Part shown: positions 52,252 through 61,005 of the stretch, in pieces | Numbering within the stretch: position 1 is the stretch's first letter | Layout: every line of letters begins with the position of its first letter | Source of the DNA: Paenibacillus durus | GTDB taxonomy: Bacteria; Bacillota; Bacilli; Paenibacillales; Paenibacillaceae | Direction: 5' to 3' | DNA length: 64,000 nucleotides | Assembly: GCF_000756615.1 (NCBI RefSeq) | Contig: NZ_CP009288.1 | Location: 5,394,001 to 5,458,000, forward strand | The notes under the pieces: model-generated | What the model was told of the DNA's origin: nothing | What the model saw: the letters and a program-made list of their open reading frames with translations, nothing else | Database searches by the model: none | Position numbers and translations under genes: made by a program

Positions 52252-52737
52252 ATGCAAGCCGTAAGTGAATTGAAAGGTCTGCTGTTTGCAGAACTGGAGC
52301 ATATCGTCCGGACCTCGTCCAAGCTGATTGCTAAAATCTCCCCGGAGCACCGGGATTACCGTCCCCTGGAAAATATGCGTTCCCTGCTGGAACTGGCCCA
52401 GCATCTTGTATCCGTTCCTTCAGTTGATCTGCTGATTCTACAGGAACACGGGCAGCCGGAAATCCGGCGGATGGAAGAAGAGATTAATCAGGACAGCGCT
52501 TCGGAAAAATTGTCGGCATGGATGGACAAAGGCTTTCAGGATCTGAAAGCGTACATGGAGGGACTGAGCGAAGAAGACTTCCTGCACAAATCCACCAAGC
52601 CGTTCTATCTGGAGCATGGTTCCGTGCAGGCCAAATGGCTGATCGAAATCGTCACCCATGCCCAGCATCACCGGGCGCAGCTCTTCAATTATATGAAGGA
52701 ACTGGGCTATGACGTGAGCATGTTCGACCTTTACTGA
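52252..52737 (+). CDS. DinB-family protein
   Basis: 161 aa from the ATG at 52252, with AAAGGTGTGAG upstream; an in-frame start 48 nt earlier lacks a site. The DinB four-helix bundle is indicated by the metal histidines in ELAQHLVSVP and the C-terminal THAQHHRAQLFNYMKELG motif. Proteins of this superfamily are often thiol-dependent S-transferases or have unknown roles; despite the name they are not the DNA polymerase. It lies 28 nt before the alpha/beta hydrolase gene and opposite the WYL regulator, so the three form a regulatory unit. Confidence 0.85.
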   Translation: MQAVSELKGLLFAELEHIVRTSSKLIAKISPEHRDYRPLENMRSLLELAQHLVSVPSVDLLILQEHGQPEIRRMEEEINQDSASEKLSAWMDKGFQDLKAYMEGLSEEDFLHKSTKPFYLEHGSVQAKWLIEIVTHAQHHRAQLFNYMKELGYDVSMFDLY

Positions 52738-52765
52738 ACCGGATACGGATACAAGGAGGAATAAT

Positions 52766-53578
52766 ATGATGGCCGATCACAAAAGGAACTCTGTTGCAGC
52801 GGGCTATACCCGGAAATTCTTTGAAGGTCCTGATACAGCCCTGTCGTATATCGACTTTGGGGGCGGCGGATTTCCGTTGCTTGCCCTGCACGGCCATATG
52901 AACGAAGGCTTGTTCGCGCAGGAGCTGGCCGGGGCGCTGGCCGGTGAATACCGCGTTATCGCGCTGGACCAGCGGGGGCACGGAGAATCGGAGCGCCCTG
53001 TAAGCTACGATAACGAACGCTACGTCGACGATGCGCTGGCCGTGCTCGATCATCTTGGCATTGATGAGACCGTACTGCTTGGCCACTCTCTCGGAGGAGT
53101 CGTCGCTTACCGGCTGGCGGCCCGCCGTCCGGAGCGGGTGCGTGCGCTGATTATCGAGGATATCGGTGCGGTCGTGAACGACGACCTGAGCTTTGCGGGC
53201 CAGTGGCCGCGGCGAGCGCCGACGAAGGCAGCGCTGATTGCTGCTCTGGGGCGGCTCGGCCCGGTCTTCGCTTACTCAATGCGGGAGTATGAGAACGGTT
53301 GGGGACTGCCCTTTATCCCTGAAGATATGGCGGTCTCCCAGAGCCATCTGAACGGCGAACATTGGGACGATTGGCTCGCGACTGATTGTCCCGCTCTGCT
53401 TCTGCACGGTATGCGGAGCACATGCCTGTCATATGAGCAGGCGGAGGAGATGGCCGCCCGAAGACCGAACACGAAGCTTGTTCATTTGGAAGCCGGCCAC
53501 TCCATCCATTTTGAAGCGCCAGACCAATTTCTTGAAGTGATTCAGTCTTTTATGAAGTCGATAAGAACCGAACAATAG
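52766..53578 (+). CDS. Alpha/beta-fold hydrolase
   Basis: 270 aa with AGGAGG before the ATG (a second ATG directly follows). The nucleophile elbow is GHSLGGVVAY, the oxyanion segment is LLALHGHMNEG, the catalytic His is in LEAGHSIHFEAP, and ALDQRGHGESERP is the typical strand-4 turn. A lid region lies at about 135-190. Haloperoxidase, epoxide hydrolase and esterase families share this pattern, so the substrate is unknown. It is co-transcribed with the DinB-family gene. The orphan riboswitch-derived terminator lies downstream. Confidence 0.88.
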   Translation: MMADHKRNSVAAGYTRKFFEGPDTALSYIDFGGGGFPLLALHGHMNEGLFAQELAGALAGEYRVIALDQRGHGESERPVSYDNERYVDDALAVLDHLGIDETVLLGHSLGGVVAYRLAARRPERVRALIIEDIGAVVNDDLSFAGQWPRRAPTKAALIAALGRLGPVFAYSMREYENGWGLPFIPEDMAVSQSHLNGEHWDDWLATDCPALLLHGMRSTCLSYEQAEEMAARRPNTKLVHLEAGHSIHFEAPDQFLEVIQSFMKSIRTEQ

Positions 53579-53611
53579 CTGCCAGAATGCGGACTTTGGG
53601 GCCTATGATGA

Positions 53612-53731
53612 AATACCGGACGTTTCACAGCCCGGGACGAGGTAATTTTTCAGGTACAGGGGACAGAGCAAAGGACGATGACGCGCATATTTGCGCACAT
53701 CCGTCTTTTGCCTGTCTCTTTTTTGCGCTCA
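53612..53731 (+). ncRNA. Orphan 3' half of a glycine riboswitch (aptamer II) with intact terminator
   Basis: About 120 nt here copy the 3' end of the riboswitch at about 46616-46735: TACCGGAC, TTCACAGCCCGGG, AGGTAA-TTTTTCAGGTACA, GGGACAGAGC, AAGGACGATGACGCGCAT and the closing CGTCTTTTGCCTGTC-CTTTTTT hairpin all recur in order. Aptamer I, the linker CTCTGGAGAG and the 5' CACCAACGGGG core are absent. The element therefore probably cannot bind glycine as a full aptamer but can still act as a terminator for the upstream hydrolase operon. A GGDEF-EAL gene begins about 100 nt later. Confidence 0.8.
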
Positions 53732-53846
53732 GGATATACCGTCGAATTTATGAAAAAAAGAATGGAAAATAGAGGATTCCGAATGAAAATGGCGAATTTT
53801 TAGCAGCAAATGCGTTGATATCGTTTTTTTAATTATGGAGGGCAAT

Positions 53847-55631
53847 ATGCTGCGAAAAAACAACAGTAAAAGTACCCCTAGCTCCACTACATTCAGAAGA
53901 AGTTCGCAGGAAGAAATCAAGCCGGAGCCTATGAATACCTATACCTTCAGTCCTCTGCTCGGGGCCTCCAGAATTGCCGGTATTTACTTTATCGTCGGAT
54001 GTTTATGGATTCTCCTAACCGATAGAGCGGTTTCAGCTCTCACAAATAGTGCCGAATTGATCTCCATGATAAATATGATCAAAGGATGGTTCTTTGTTTT
54101 GGTGACGGCACTTCTGATCTTTATCCTTATTCTAGGAACACTTAAGCGAATCAGGAAGGTGGAGGAAGATTTAGAGGTATCGTATAAAAATCTGATGAAC
54201 ACCCATGAAAACCTCGAATCCGCATACGAGGAAATCACAGCTACAGAAGAGGAGCTGAGGCAGCAGTACGACCAGTTAATCGAGAATCAGCGCAAGCTCA
54301 GCGAGAGCGAGGAAAAAATGCAGCATCTAGCCTACCACGATGTACTGACGGATCTCCCTAACAAACTGGACTTGTACGAGAACGCGGCAAATATTCTTGC
54401 AGACTCAAACGGAACTGCCGCCTTAATGTTTGTGGATATCGATAACTTTAAATATATTAACGATACGATGGGTCATGGTTTCGGAGACCGTCTCATTGTT
54501 AATGCAAGTGAAAGACTGCTTTCCATCGTGGGAAATCAAGGGGTTATTTACCGGTTCGGAGGCGATGAATTCATTATTTTGCTGCATTCCCTTAAGGACA
54601 AGGCAGATGCAGACATGATGGCGGCCCGCATTCTTGCCGGACTTAAAGAGGCGGTCGTCATCGACAACAGTCTCTTGCACATCAGCAGCAGTATTGGAAT
54701 CAGTCTCTATCCTGATCATGGAAGCGATATTATGGAGCTAGTCAAACGGGCGGACATTGCCATGTATAAGGCGAAAGAGGCGGGCAAAGGCAATTTTGTC
54801 GTATTCGATAATCCCCTGAATGACACATTTACCGAAAGAATGAACATTGAGAAGTTGTTATATACCGCAATGGAACAAAATGAGTTTGAACTCTTCTATC
54901 AGCCTCAAGTGGATCTGGCACTGAATAAAGTGACCGGTCTGGAAGCCCTTCTGCGCTGGAACAGCCCTGAATTGGGAAATGTCTCTCCATTCAAATTTAT
55001 CAAAGTGGCCGAAGATTCGCATTTGATTATTCCGCTCGGAAGCTGGGTTTTACGCAGAGCCTGTGCGTTCCTGAAGAAGCTTCACGAGCAGGGCTTCGGA
55101 CATTTGACAATGTCCGTCAATATTTCGATGCTGCAGCTGCTGCAAACCGATTTTAATGAGCTGGTGCTGGGTACGCTGCAATCTTCCGGTCTTAAGCCAG
55201 GCTGCCTGGAACTGGAAATTACCGAGTCCATATTGATCGAATCCTACGAGCATGTCAGCGCCAAATTGAACGAACTGAGAGACAAGAACATTGCGCTTGA
55301 CGATTTCGGGACAGGTTATTCTTCTTTAAGCTATCTGACCCATCTGCCGATCTCCACTTTAAAAATTGACAAGTCCTTTATTGACTCCATTCCAGCGGAC
55401 ACGAATCATGCGATACTGCTCGAACAAATGTTGATGATCGGCAAACGGATGAAGATGTGTGTAATTGCGGAGGGAGTAGAGAGATCGGACCAGTTGACCT
55501 ATTTGCAGGAGCAGGGCTGCGACAAAATCCAGGGTTATCTGTACAGCAAGCCGCTCGCCGCAAAGGACATGGAACAGTTGTTGGCCGGCTGGGAAACTTC
55601 CGGAGTAGCTGCCGCCTGCATTGAGCCTTAA
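53847..55631 (+). CDS. Membrane GGDEF-EAL c-di-GMP enzyme
   Basis: 594 aa from the ATG at 53847; the ATG 12 nt earlier overlaps the GGAGGG ribosome site. Two helices (about 40-60 and 75-97) frame a short outer loop, followed by a coiled coil at 100-155. The GGDEF domain (about 160-325) has an intact RFGGDEF (238-242) but no RxxD inhibitory site before it. The EAL domain (about 335-585) has intact EALLRW (366-371), DDFGTGYSSL, KIDKSFI and AEGVE. Both diguanylate cyclase and phosphodiesterase activities are possible. It is a single gene, preceded by the orphan riboswitch remnant. Confidence 0.92.
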   Translation: MLRKNNSKSTPSSTTFRRSSQEEIKPEPMNTYTFSPLLGASRIAGIYFIVGCLWILLTDRAVSALTNSAELISMINMIKGWFFVLVTALLIFILILGTLKRIRKVEEDLEVSYKNLMNTHENLESAYEEITATEEELRQQYDQLIENQRKLSESEEKMQHLAYHDVLTDLPNKLDLYENAANILADSNGTAALMFVDIDNFKYINDTMGHGFGDRLIVNASERLLSIVGNQGVIYRFGGDEFIILLHSLKDKADADMMAARILAGLKEAVVIDNSLLHISSSIGISLYPDHGSDIMELVKRADIAMYKAKEAGKGNFVVFDNPLNDTFTERMNIEKLLYTAMEQNEFELFYQPQVDLALNKVTGLEALLRWNSPELGNVSPFKFIKVAEDSHLIIPLGSWVLRRACAFLKKLHEQGFGHLTMSVNISMLQLLQTDFNELVLGTLQSSGLKPGCLELEITESILIESYEHVSAKLNELRDKNIALDDFGTGYSSLSYLTHLPISTLKIDKSFIDSIPADTNHAILLEQMLMIGKRMKMCVIAEGVERSDQLTYLQEQGCDKIQGYLYSKPLAAKDMEQLLAGWETSGVAAACIEP

Positions 55632-55762
55632 CGCCAGTAAAGCCGCATCCCGAAAGTCCCTCCTCGTAATATTAATGAACAAAGTCCGAGTTCCGGCGCG
55701 CTGTCCGTTTTGGAAAACTGTTCCCCGTGCTCACACCCTCATGCAGTAAGGATATTTTCTCG

Positions 55763-55812
55763 CAAAAATAAAGCGATGGTTCTCCGGGTAAAGTACCGGG
55801 AAACCATCGCTC
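55763..55812 (-). terminator. Terminator after the RND pump gene
   Basis: AGCGATGGTT-CCGGGT pairs with its complement over about 16 bp with one small bulge and is followed on the minus strand by TTTATTTTTG. It lies between the convergent GGDEF-EAL and RND genes and may act both ways. Confidence 0.75.
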
Positions 55813-55885
55813 CACAAGTAATTCTTTCTTCATTCAGCACGGCAGCCGCCTGCCCATACCCATGCTAATTATGCTTAGCAGCGAA

Positions 55886-58885
55886 TTACGCCGCTTGTTT
55901 CAATGCTTTTTTGCGCTGCTTCGCCGACTTGCGGAAGTAGAACAGCTCGTAAATGGCCGGCACTATAACCAGCGTCAGCACCGTGGCGGCGGTCAAGCCG
56001 CCGACAACGACAATCGCCAGGCTTTGCGAGACGATACTGCCCTGCTCGGGATGACCGAACAGCAGCGGCAGCATTGCACAGATGGTCGCAATGGCGGTCA
56101 TCAGTATTGGCCGCATCCGCGTTCCCGCCGCTTCGAGCAGCGCTTCGCGAATGCTCATATGCTCCTCGTTATGCTTGACGCGGTCAATCAGCACAATGGC
56201 GTTCGTAACTACAATTCCGATCAGCATCAGCGCTCCAAATATAGCGGTGAAGTCGGGGGTCACACCTGATACCAGCAGACCGATAACGGCTCCAATGGCT
56301 GCCAGCGGCAGCGAGAAAATAATCGCCAGCGGTGCGCGAAGCGTCTTGAACGTGATCACCATGATCAGATAGATAAGACCGATGGAAATGAGCGCCGTCA
56401 TTCCGAGATCCTTGAAATCACCTGCCTGGTCGGCGGATGCGCCGCCTGATACGAGGGTTACACCTTCAGGCAGCTTGATGCTGCCGGTTTTTTTTTTGAT
56501 CGAGGCCCCGATTTCGGAAACTTTCTTCGGATCGACTTCGGCAGTAATACGCGCATAAGGTTTGCCATCCTTGCGGTACAGCATGGCCGGTTCGTTATGA
56601 ACCTCCAGCTTCGCCAGCTGCGACAGCTGCTTAGGCCCCGTGGAAGTCATCAGCGTGATGCCCTGCAGGTCCGCTTGCGATTTAGGCTCAGCGAGTGGAG
56701 ATAATACGACCGCAGCCGAAGAACCGTTCAGCTCCATCTGACCCAGCGGCATCGGATTCAGCATACCGGCCAACTGCATCGATATTTCCTGCGCATTGGC
56801 CTGCGCCGGGTTCACTTTGAAGGCAAAGACCGGCTTCGTATCCTCCATGTTGCTGGATATTTTCTGGATGCCGTCAATCGTCTTCACCTTGTCCATAACC
56901 TGATCCGCCGCAGCGGTAATCTTGGACAGGTCATCTCCGGTAATATCAATGTACTCATTGGTCGAACTCGGACCCATCATGGCGCCTTCGTTGGCCGCCA
57001 GGCTTGCTCCGGCATAGCTGCTTTGCAGACCCCGGATTTTATCGATAAATGCTTGGGCGTCGGCATTTTCCTTCATTACTACTGTGTAGTTGACCACGGT
57101 AGGCGAGGATAGATTGCCCCATTTAGCGGCATCGGTACTGTTCCCGGACTGCATGATTACCGTCTTCGCTTGAGGCTGTTTCATAATTTCCTGTTCCAGC
57201 CGTTTCCCCTGCTCAAGAACCTCCGCGACCGGCGTATCATTCGGGTATTTCAGCTCTATCGCGACACTGCTCGCATCCGAAGCATCCAGCGCCCCTTTGG
57301 GCATGCTCATATACGCGGTGATTGAAGCTACCAGAATGATCAGTCCCAGCAACAGTGGCACCCATTTATGGTTCAGGTTCCACTTAAGAAACCGCTGGAA
57401 CCGCTTGGACGGCTCATGCTCTTTCATGGATGTGTTCCGCAGCAGCACAGAGCTCAGCAGCGGAACGACAGTCAACGCGACCACCAGCGACGTCAACAGC
57501 GAGTAAGTAACGGTCAACGCAAAAGGCAGCAGGAACGCCTGCATACTGCCGCGCAGCAGACCTATCGGCAGGAAGACGGCGACAGTGACAATCGTCGAGG
57601 ACGTTATCGCCCGGGCAACCTCCTTCGTCGCGCTGATCATCATGTCAATGGAGAAGGGCTCCTTTTGCAGTCTGCGGTAAATGTTCTCGATAACCACGAT
57701 ACTGTCGTCAACCAGACGGCCGACCGCAACGGCTACCCCGCCGAGTGTGATAACGTTCAGCGTGATTCCTGAAATATCGAGCAGATATAAGGTAACGGCC
57801 AGCGACAGTGGAATGGAAACGGCTGTCACGAGCGTTGCCCGCACATTGCGCAGGAATATCAAAATGACAATGGTCGCAAACAGAGCGCCGAGCAGCACTT
57901 CACGCATCATGCTGTTTACGGAATCAACGACCATATCCGAGGTGCTGAATACTATCTCGGCTTCCGCGCCTTTTACGGTCGAATTAATGTTCGCTATTGC
58001 ATCCTTGACTTTATTCCCGACATCGACCGCGTTGGCATTGGCTTCCTTCGTCACCACCATGAACAGCACATCCTTACCGTTCGAGCGGCTGACGCTTTCC
58101 TGATCACTTTTCACCTGAACCGATGCGATATCCTGAAGAGTCACTCCGGGCGAAACAGGCAGGCGTTTCAAGGTATCGACACTGTCAATGGAAGAAACGA
58201 CATTAACGCTGCCCGTCTGGCCGCCGATCGTCTGCTCCCCGACGGAAGCCGATACGTTCCGGCCTTGAAGCAGACCGGTAATTTGCGGGACGGATACTTT
58301 CTTTTCCGCCATAAGCCGCGGGTCAAGTTTGACCGTTACCTGCGGCGCAGTTTTGCCGTAGAACGCGACGTTCGCAACCCCCTCGATCTTTTGCAGCTTG
58401 GGAATAATCTCCGTCTCCGCCATCTTCAAGTTCTGTTCAGTTATTCCTTCATCGAATGAAAGAGTAGTCGAGGCTACCGGAATCATGGAGGTATTTAACT
58501 GAAGAACGAACGGCCGCATTACTCCCTGAGGAAACTGCAGCGCATCGACCGCCTTCTGCACCTCCTGCGCGGCATCCTTCATATTCGTCTTGGAGTCAAA
58601 ATTAATGTCCACTTTGGTGTAGCCGTTTCCCGAGGTGGACGTCATCTCCGTCTTGCCTTTGACCATTGCCAGAGCATTCTCGATAGGTTTGGTCACCTGC
58701 TCCTCCATCGCATGCGTATCCTGGCCAGGACCAAGTGCCGTTACTGTCACCTGCGGACTATCCGCCTCCGGCAAGAACTCCATCGGCAGTGAGGTATAGC
58801 TCATCACTCCCACTATGAGCGCCATCACAATCAGCAGCCCTGTGGCCGCCTTGTTGCCAAACGACCATTTTGTCAACCATGTCAT
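55886..58885 (-). CDS. RND-family efflux transporter (AcrB/SwrC-like)
   Basis: 999 aa with the full 12-helix RND plan: helix 1 at the N-terminus (AATGLLIVMALIVGVMSYTSLP), two large outer loops (about 35-330 and 545-820) and two six-helix blocks. The proton-relay aspartates are in GRLVDDSIVVIENIYRR. The GxxxxP-type MPKGALDASDASSVAIELKYP begins the second loop. In Bacillus the homologue SwrC (YerP) exports surfactin and similar compounds. No membrane-fusion partner or regulator is adjacent. A terminator follows. Confidence 0.9.
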   Translation of the reverse strand: MTWLTKWSFGNKAATGLLIVMALIVGVMSYTSLPMEFLPEADSPQVTVTALGPGQDTHAMEEQVTKPIENALAMVKGKTEMTSTSGNGYTKVDINFDSKTNMKDAAQEVQKAVDALQFPQGVMRPFVLQLNTSMIPVASTTLSFDEGITEQNLKMAETEIIPKLQKIEGVANVAFYGKTAPQVTVKLDPRLMAEKKVSVPQITGLLQGRNVSASVGEQTIGGQTGSVNVVSSIDSVDTLKRLPVSPGVTLQDIASVQVKSDQESVSRSNGKDVLFMVVTKEANANAVDVGNKVKDAIANINSTVKGAEAEIVFSTSDMVVDSVNSMMREVLLGALFATIVILIFLRNVRATLVTAVSIPLSLAVTLYLLDISGITLNVITLGGVAVAVGRLVDDSIVVIENIYRRLQKEPFSIDMMISATKEVARAITSSTIVTVAVFLPIGLLRGSMQAFLLPFALTVTYSLLTSLVVALTVVPLLSSVLLRNTSMKEHEPSKRFQRFLKWNLNHKWVPLLLGLIILVASITAYMSMPKGALDASDASSVAIELKYPNDTPVAEVLEQGKRLEQEIMKQPQAKTVIMQSGNSTDAAKWGNLSSPTVVNYTVVMKENADAQAFIDKIRGLQSSYAGASLAANEGAMMGPSSTNEYIDITGDDLSKITAAADQVMDKVKTIDGIQKISSNMEDTKPVFAFKVNPAQANAQEISMQLAGMLNPMPLGQMELNGSSAAVVLSPLAEPKSQADLQGITLMTSTGPKQLSQLAKLEVHNEPAMLYRKDGKPYARITAEVDPKKVSEIGASIKKKTGSIKLPEGVTLVSGGASADQAGDFKDLGMTALISIGLIYLIMVITFKTLRAPLAIIFSLPLAAIGAVIGLLVSGVTPDFTAIFGALMLIGIVVTNAIVLIDRVKHNEEHMSIREALLEAAGTRMRPILMTAIATICAMLPLLFGHPEQGSIVSQSLAIVVVGGLTAATVLTLVIVPAIYELFYFRKSAKQRKKALKQAA

Positions 58886-59078
58886 TGATCATTTCTCCTT
58901 CCACTCCCCAGTATTGTTGAAGCTTAGATGTTCCAGATTTATTTGTGCTTACTTCTCTCTTTATCAAGTTTAGATATTTTCACAAAGACTTAAAACAGTC
59001 GGGCGGCGGGTCCGAAACTCAGCCTTGGGACCGATACCGCCCCCAACCAAAGGACGGGGAAACGCTATACAGGATATT

Positions 59079-60228
59079 TTATTCCCCTTCGTCCAGTTTC
59101 ACCGGCTCGCGAAAGACGTATTTCAGCATCGGCGGGGTGAGCAGCGTTGTCGCGATTACAACAATAATAACGGAAGTAAAATACTCCGGCAGCAGCAGTC
59201 CGCTTTGAAGTCCCGTGGCCGCAATGATCAGTGCGACCTCGCCCCGGGATATCATGCCTGAACCGATCGCCACCGAGGAACGGGTATCAAAGCCCGTCAG
59301 ACGCGCGCCGAGTCCGCCGCCGATCAGCTTGGTCAGCACCGCCGCGAGCGACAAGATGATCACAAAGCCGATCTGACTGCCTACCCCCTCAAAGGAAACA
59401 TTCAGTCCGATGCTCACAAAAAAGACAGGAACAAACACAGCGTAAGCGACCGGCTCTACCTTATGTTCTACCGTTTGCCTGAAAGCCGTCTGCGAGACGG
59501 CCAGCCCGGCGGCGAACGCGCCGATAATACCGGCTATTCCGGTCCATTCGGCGAACCAGGAGAACGCCAAACAGATGACTAACGCTGTGGTGATGGTCGC
59601 TTCCGTCACTTTAAGGGGAGACAGCCATTTGAGCATTCGGGGGACAATCAGCCAGCCGGCGAGGATGACTCCAGCGAAGAAGAGCAGCTTTTTACCGATT
59701 AAGAGGCCCAGCGACACCGACTCTCCCTCCCCGAAGAAGCTCATCAGCACCGCTAGCAGAATAACGACCAGAACGTCGTCGACGACGGCCGCTCCCAGAA
59801 TGGTTGAGCCCTCCCGGGAATTCAGCTTGTTCATATCTTTAAGCACCTGGGCCGAAATGCTGACGGAGGTTGCACTAAGAATCGCCCCTATAAACAGGGC
59901 ATGCGAATAAGAAAAACCGAACATCTCCGCAATCCCCATTCCGCCAAACAGCGGAAGAATAATTCCCCCTACCGCCACGGCAAAAGACGACTTCCAGTTC
60001 CGCCGAAGCTGATCCAGGTCCGTCTCAAGCCCCGTGATGCAGCAGCACGCCGATTTCAGACATATAGTGAATAAATTCTCCATCCTGAATCCAGCCCAGC
60101 ACCGCCGGACCAAGCACGATGCCCACAATCAGTTTGCCGAGAACCGACGGCTGGCCGAGAGCCGCCGACAAATGCCCGCCGAGCTTAGTGAACAGCAGAA
60201 TCAGCAATAAGGTCAGAATAAATTCCAT
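59079..60228 (-). pseudogene. Na+/H+ antiporter (CPA2, KefB/NapA-like), frameshifted
   Basis: Two overlapping frames form one protein. The first (60228 to about 60040) starts MEFILTLLLILLFTKLGGHLSAALGQPSVLGKLIVGIVLGP and reaches MSEIGVLLHHGA before a stop. The second picks up at GLETDLDQLRRNW and runs to 59079 with the conserved GAAVVDDVLVVILLAV, FVPVFFVSIGLN and MISRGEVALIIA segments. Near 60040 the reading shifts by one base, and relatives have about three to five more residues (GVLLLLFLAGLETD). The sequence CTGCTGCATCACGGGG fits loss of about 8 nt from a CTG run. AAGGAG precedes the ATG. It is either a pseudogene, an assembly error or a phase-variable tract. Confidence 0.83.
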
Positions 60229-60282
60229 GGATTACCCGCTCCTTGTCTTCTTTAAAATTCACTAAAAAGTCCTGAAAATAGC

Positions 60283-60310
60283 AAAAAGGAGCCCTTGGTG
60301 ACAGGCTCCT
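60283..60310 (-). terminator. Terminator-like hairpin in the antiporter leader
   Basis: On the minus strand AGGAGCC, nine to ten nt of loop, GGGCTCCT is followed by TTTTTG, about 55 nt upstream of the antiporter ATG. It may be an attenuator or a terminator of a lost upstream gene. Confidence 0.5.
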
Positions 60311-60685
60311 CCATAAAACGATGATTTATTCATTTTTTTGAATGATCCCTATAAATATACCCTTGTTTAGAATCATTGTAAAGAGTAGAAGTCAAACCAG
60401 CTAGGATAATCACCTACGGCCAGTCATTTAGAAGCAAGCTGTTCAGAATCGAAAAGCTCCACCATAGAGGGGATCTAAGTTGGTTATGATTTTTAGTTCA
60501 GCGTCTTGCAAGCCTGCTTGAGTGCAGGTTTTTTCGATCAGAAGGGTTTGTCAGCAGGAAAAGCCTCTGATTGTGCAGGAATTTAAGGCTGTGCCGACTG
60601 CATTTGAGGTTAAACGGGCAAGAAACTGTATTTTGGCAGGCATGCTATTCAGTGAAGTTCTAAGGCAGACAAAAGATGTACAATT

Positions 60686-60942
60686 TCAGGTTTTCTGCAT
60701 CATCTGGTTCATCGCGCCCCGCTGCAGTTCGTACCGCACCATATGTTTGCCCGTCGCTCCGGTTACGGCGGCAAACCAACCCTTCCCGCGAGTGCCTGCA
60801 GCATTCGAACGGCTGTGCGATGGTTGATGCTCAAATGGGTCTCCACATCGATGGGGCGAAGGGGGCGGGCGAGCATGCAGGCCAGGCGAATGACAAAGAA
60901 CGCCCCGGCCCATTCGGTGGAATGGATCGGGACGTTCTTCGT
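60686..60942 (-). pseudogene. Decayed helix-turn-helix-like fragment
   Basis: In one minus-strand frame the sequence reads HSTEWAGAFFVIRLACMLARP, then RPIDVETHLSINHRTAVRMLQ, and stops at 60763. In an adjacent frame it goes on as GWFAAVTGATGKHMVRYEL to 60686. Together they look like a winged helix-turn-helix protein (a recognition-helix-like INHRTAVRMLQ) broken by one frameshift. No start codon with ribosome site is seen. The assignment is tentative. Confidence 0.35.
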
Positions 60943-61005
60943 CTCCTACCATGCAGATTAACTTAAAGTGGATCATTTCGCCATTACAGGTGTAAGCAGG
61001 CCGTT

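Larger units (their letters stand above)
60229..61005. other. Intergenic region with a leader hairpin and a decayed reading frame
   Basis: A 777-bp gap. It holds a hairpin upstream of the antiporter (60283-60310), sequence resembling the 44.5-kb spacer (near 60666), and the regulator-like remnant at 60686-60942. No intact gene is supported. Confidence 0.5.

Noticed and set aside
60301..60520. Possible c-di-AMP (ydaO/yuaA) riboswitch or T-box upstream of the antiporter
   Set aside because: The conserved core elements of these RNAs (for example the T-box AGGGTGGNACCGCG) are absent on the minus strand.
60522..60966. Overlapping plus-strand frames of 70-100 codons
   Set aside because: Composition is unlike a protein, there is no ribosome site, and the opposite strand carries the more plausible decayed reading.
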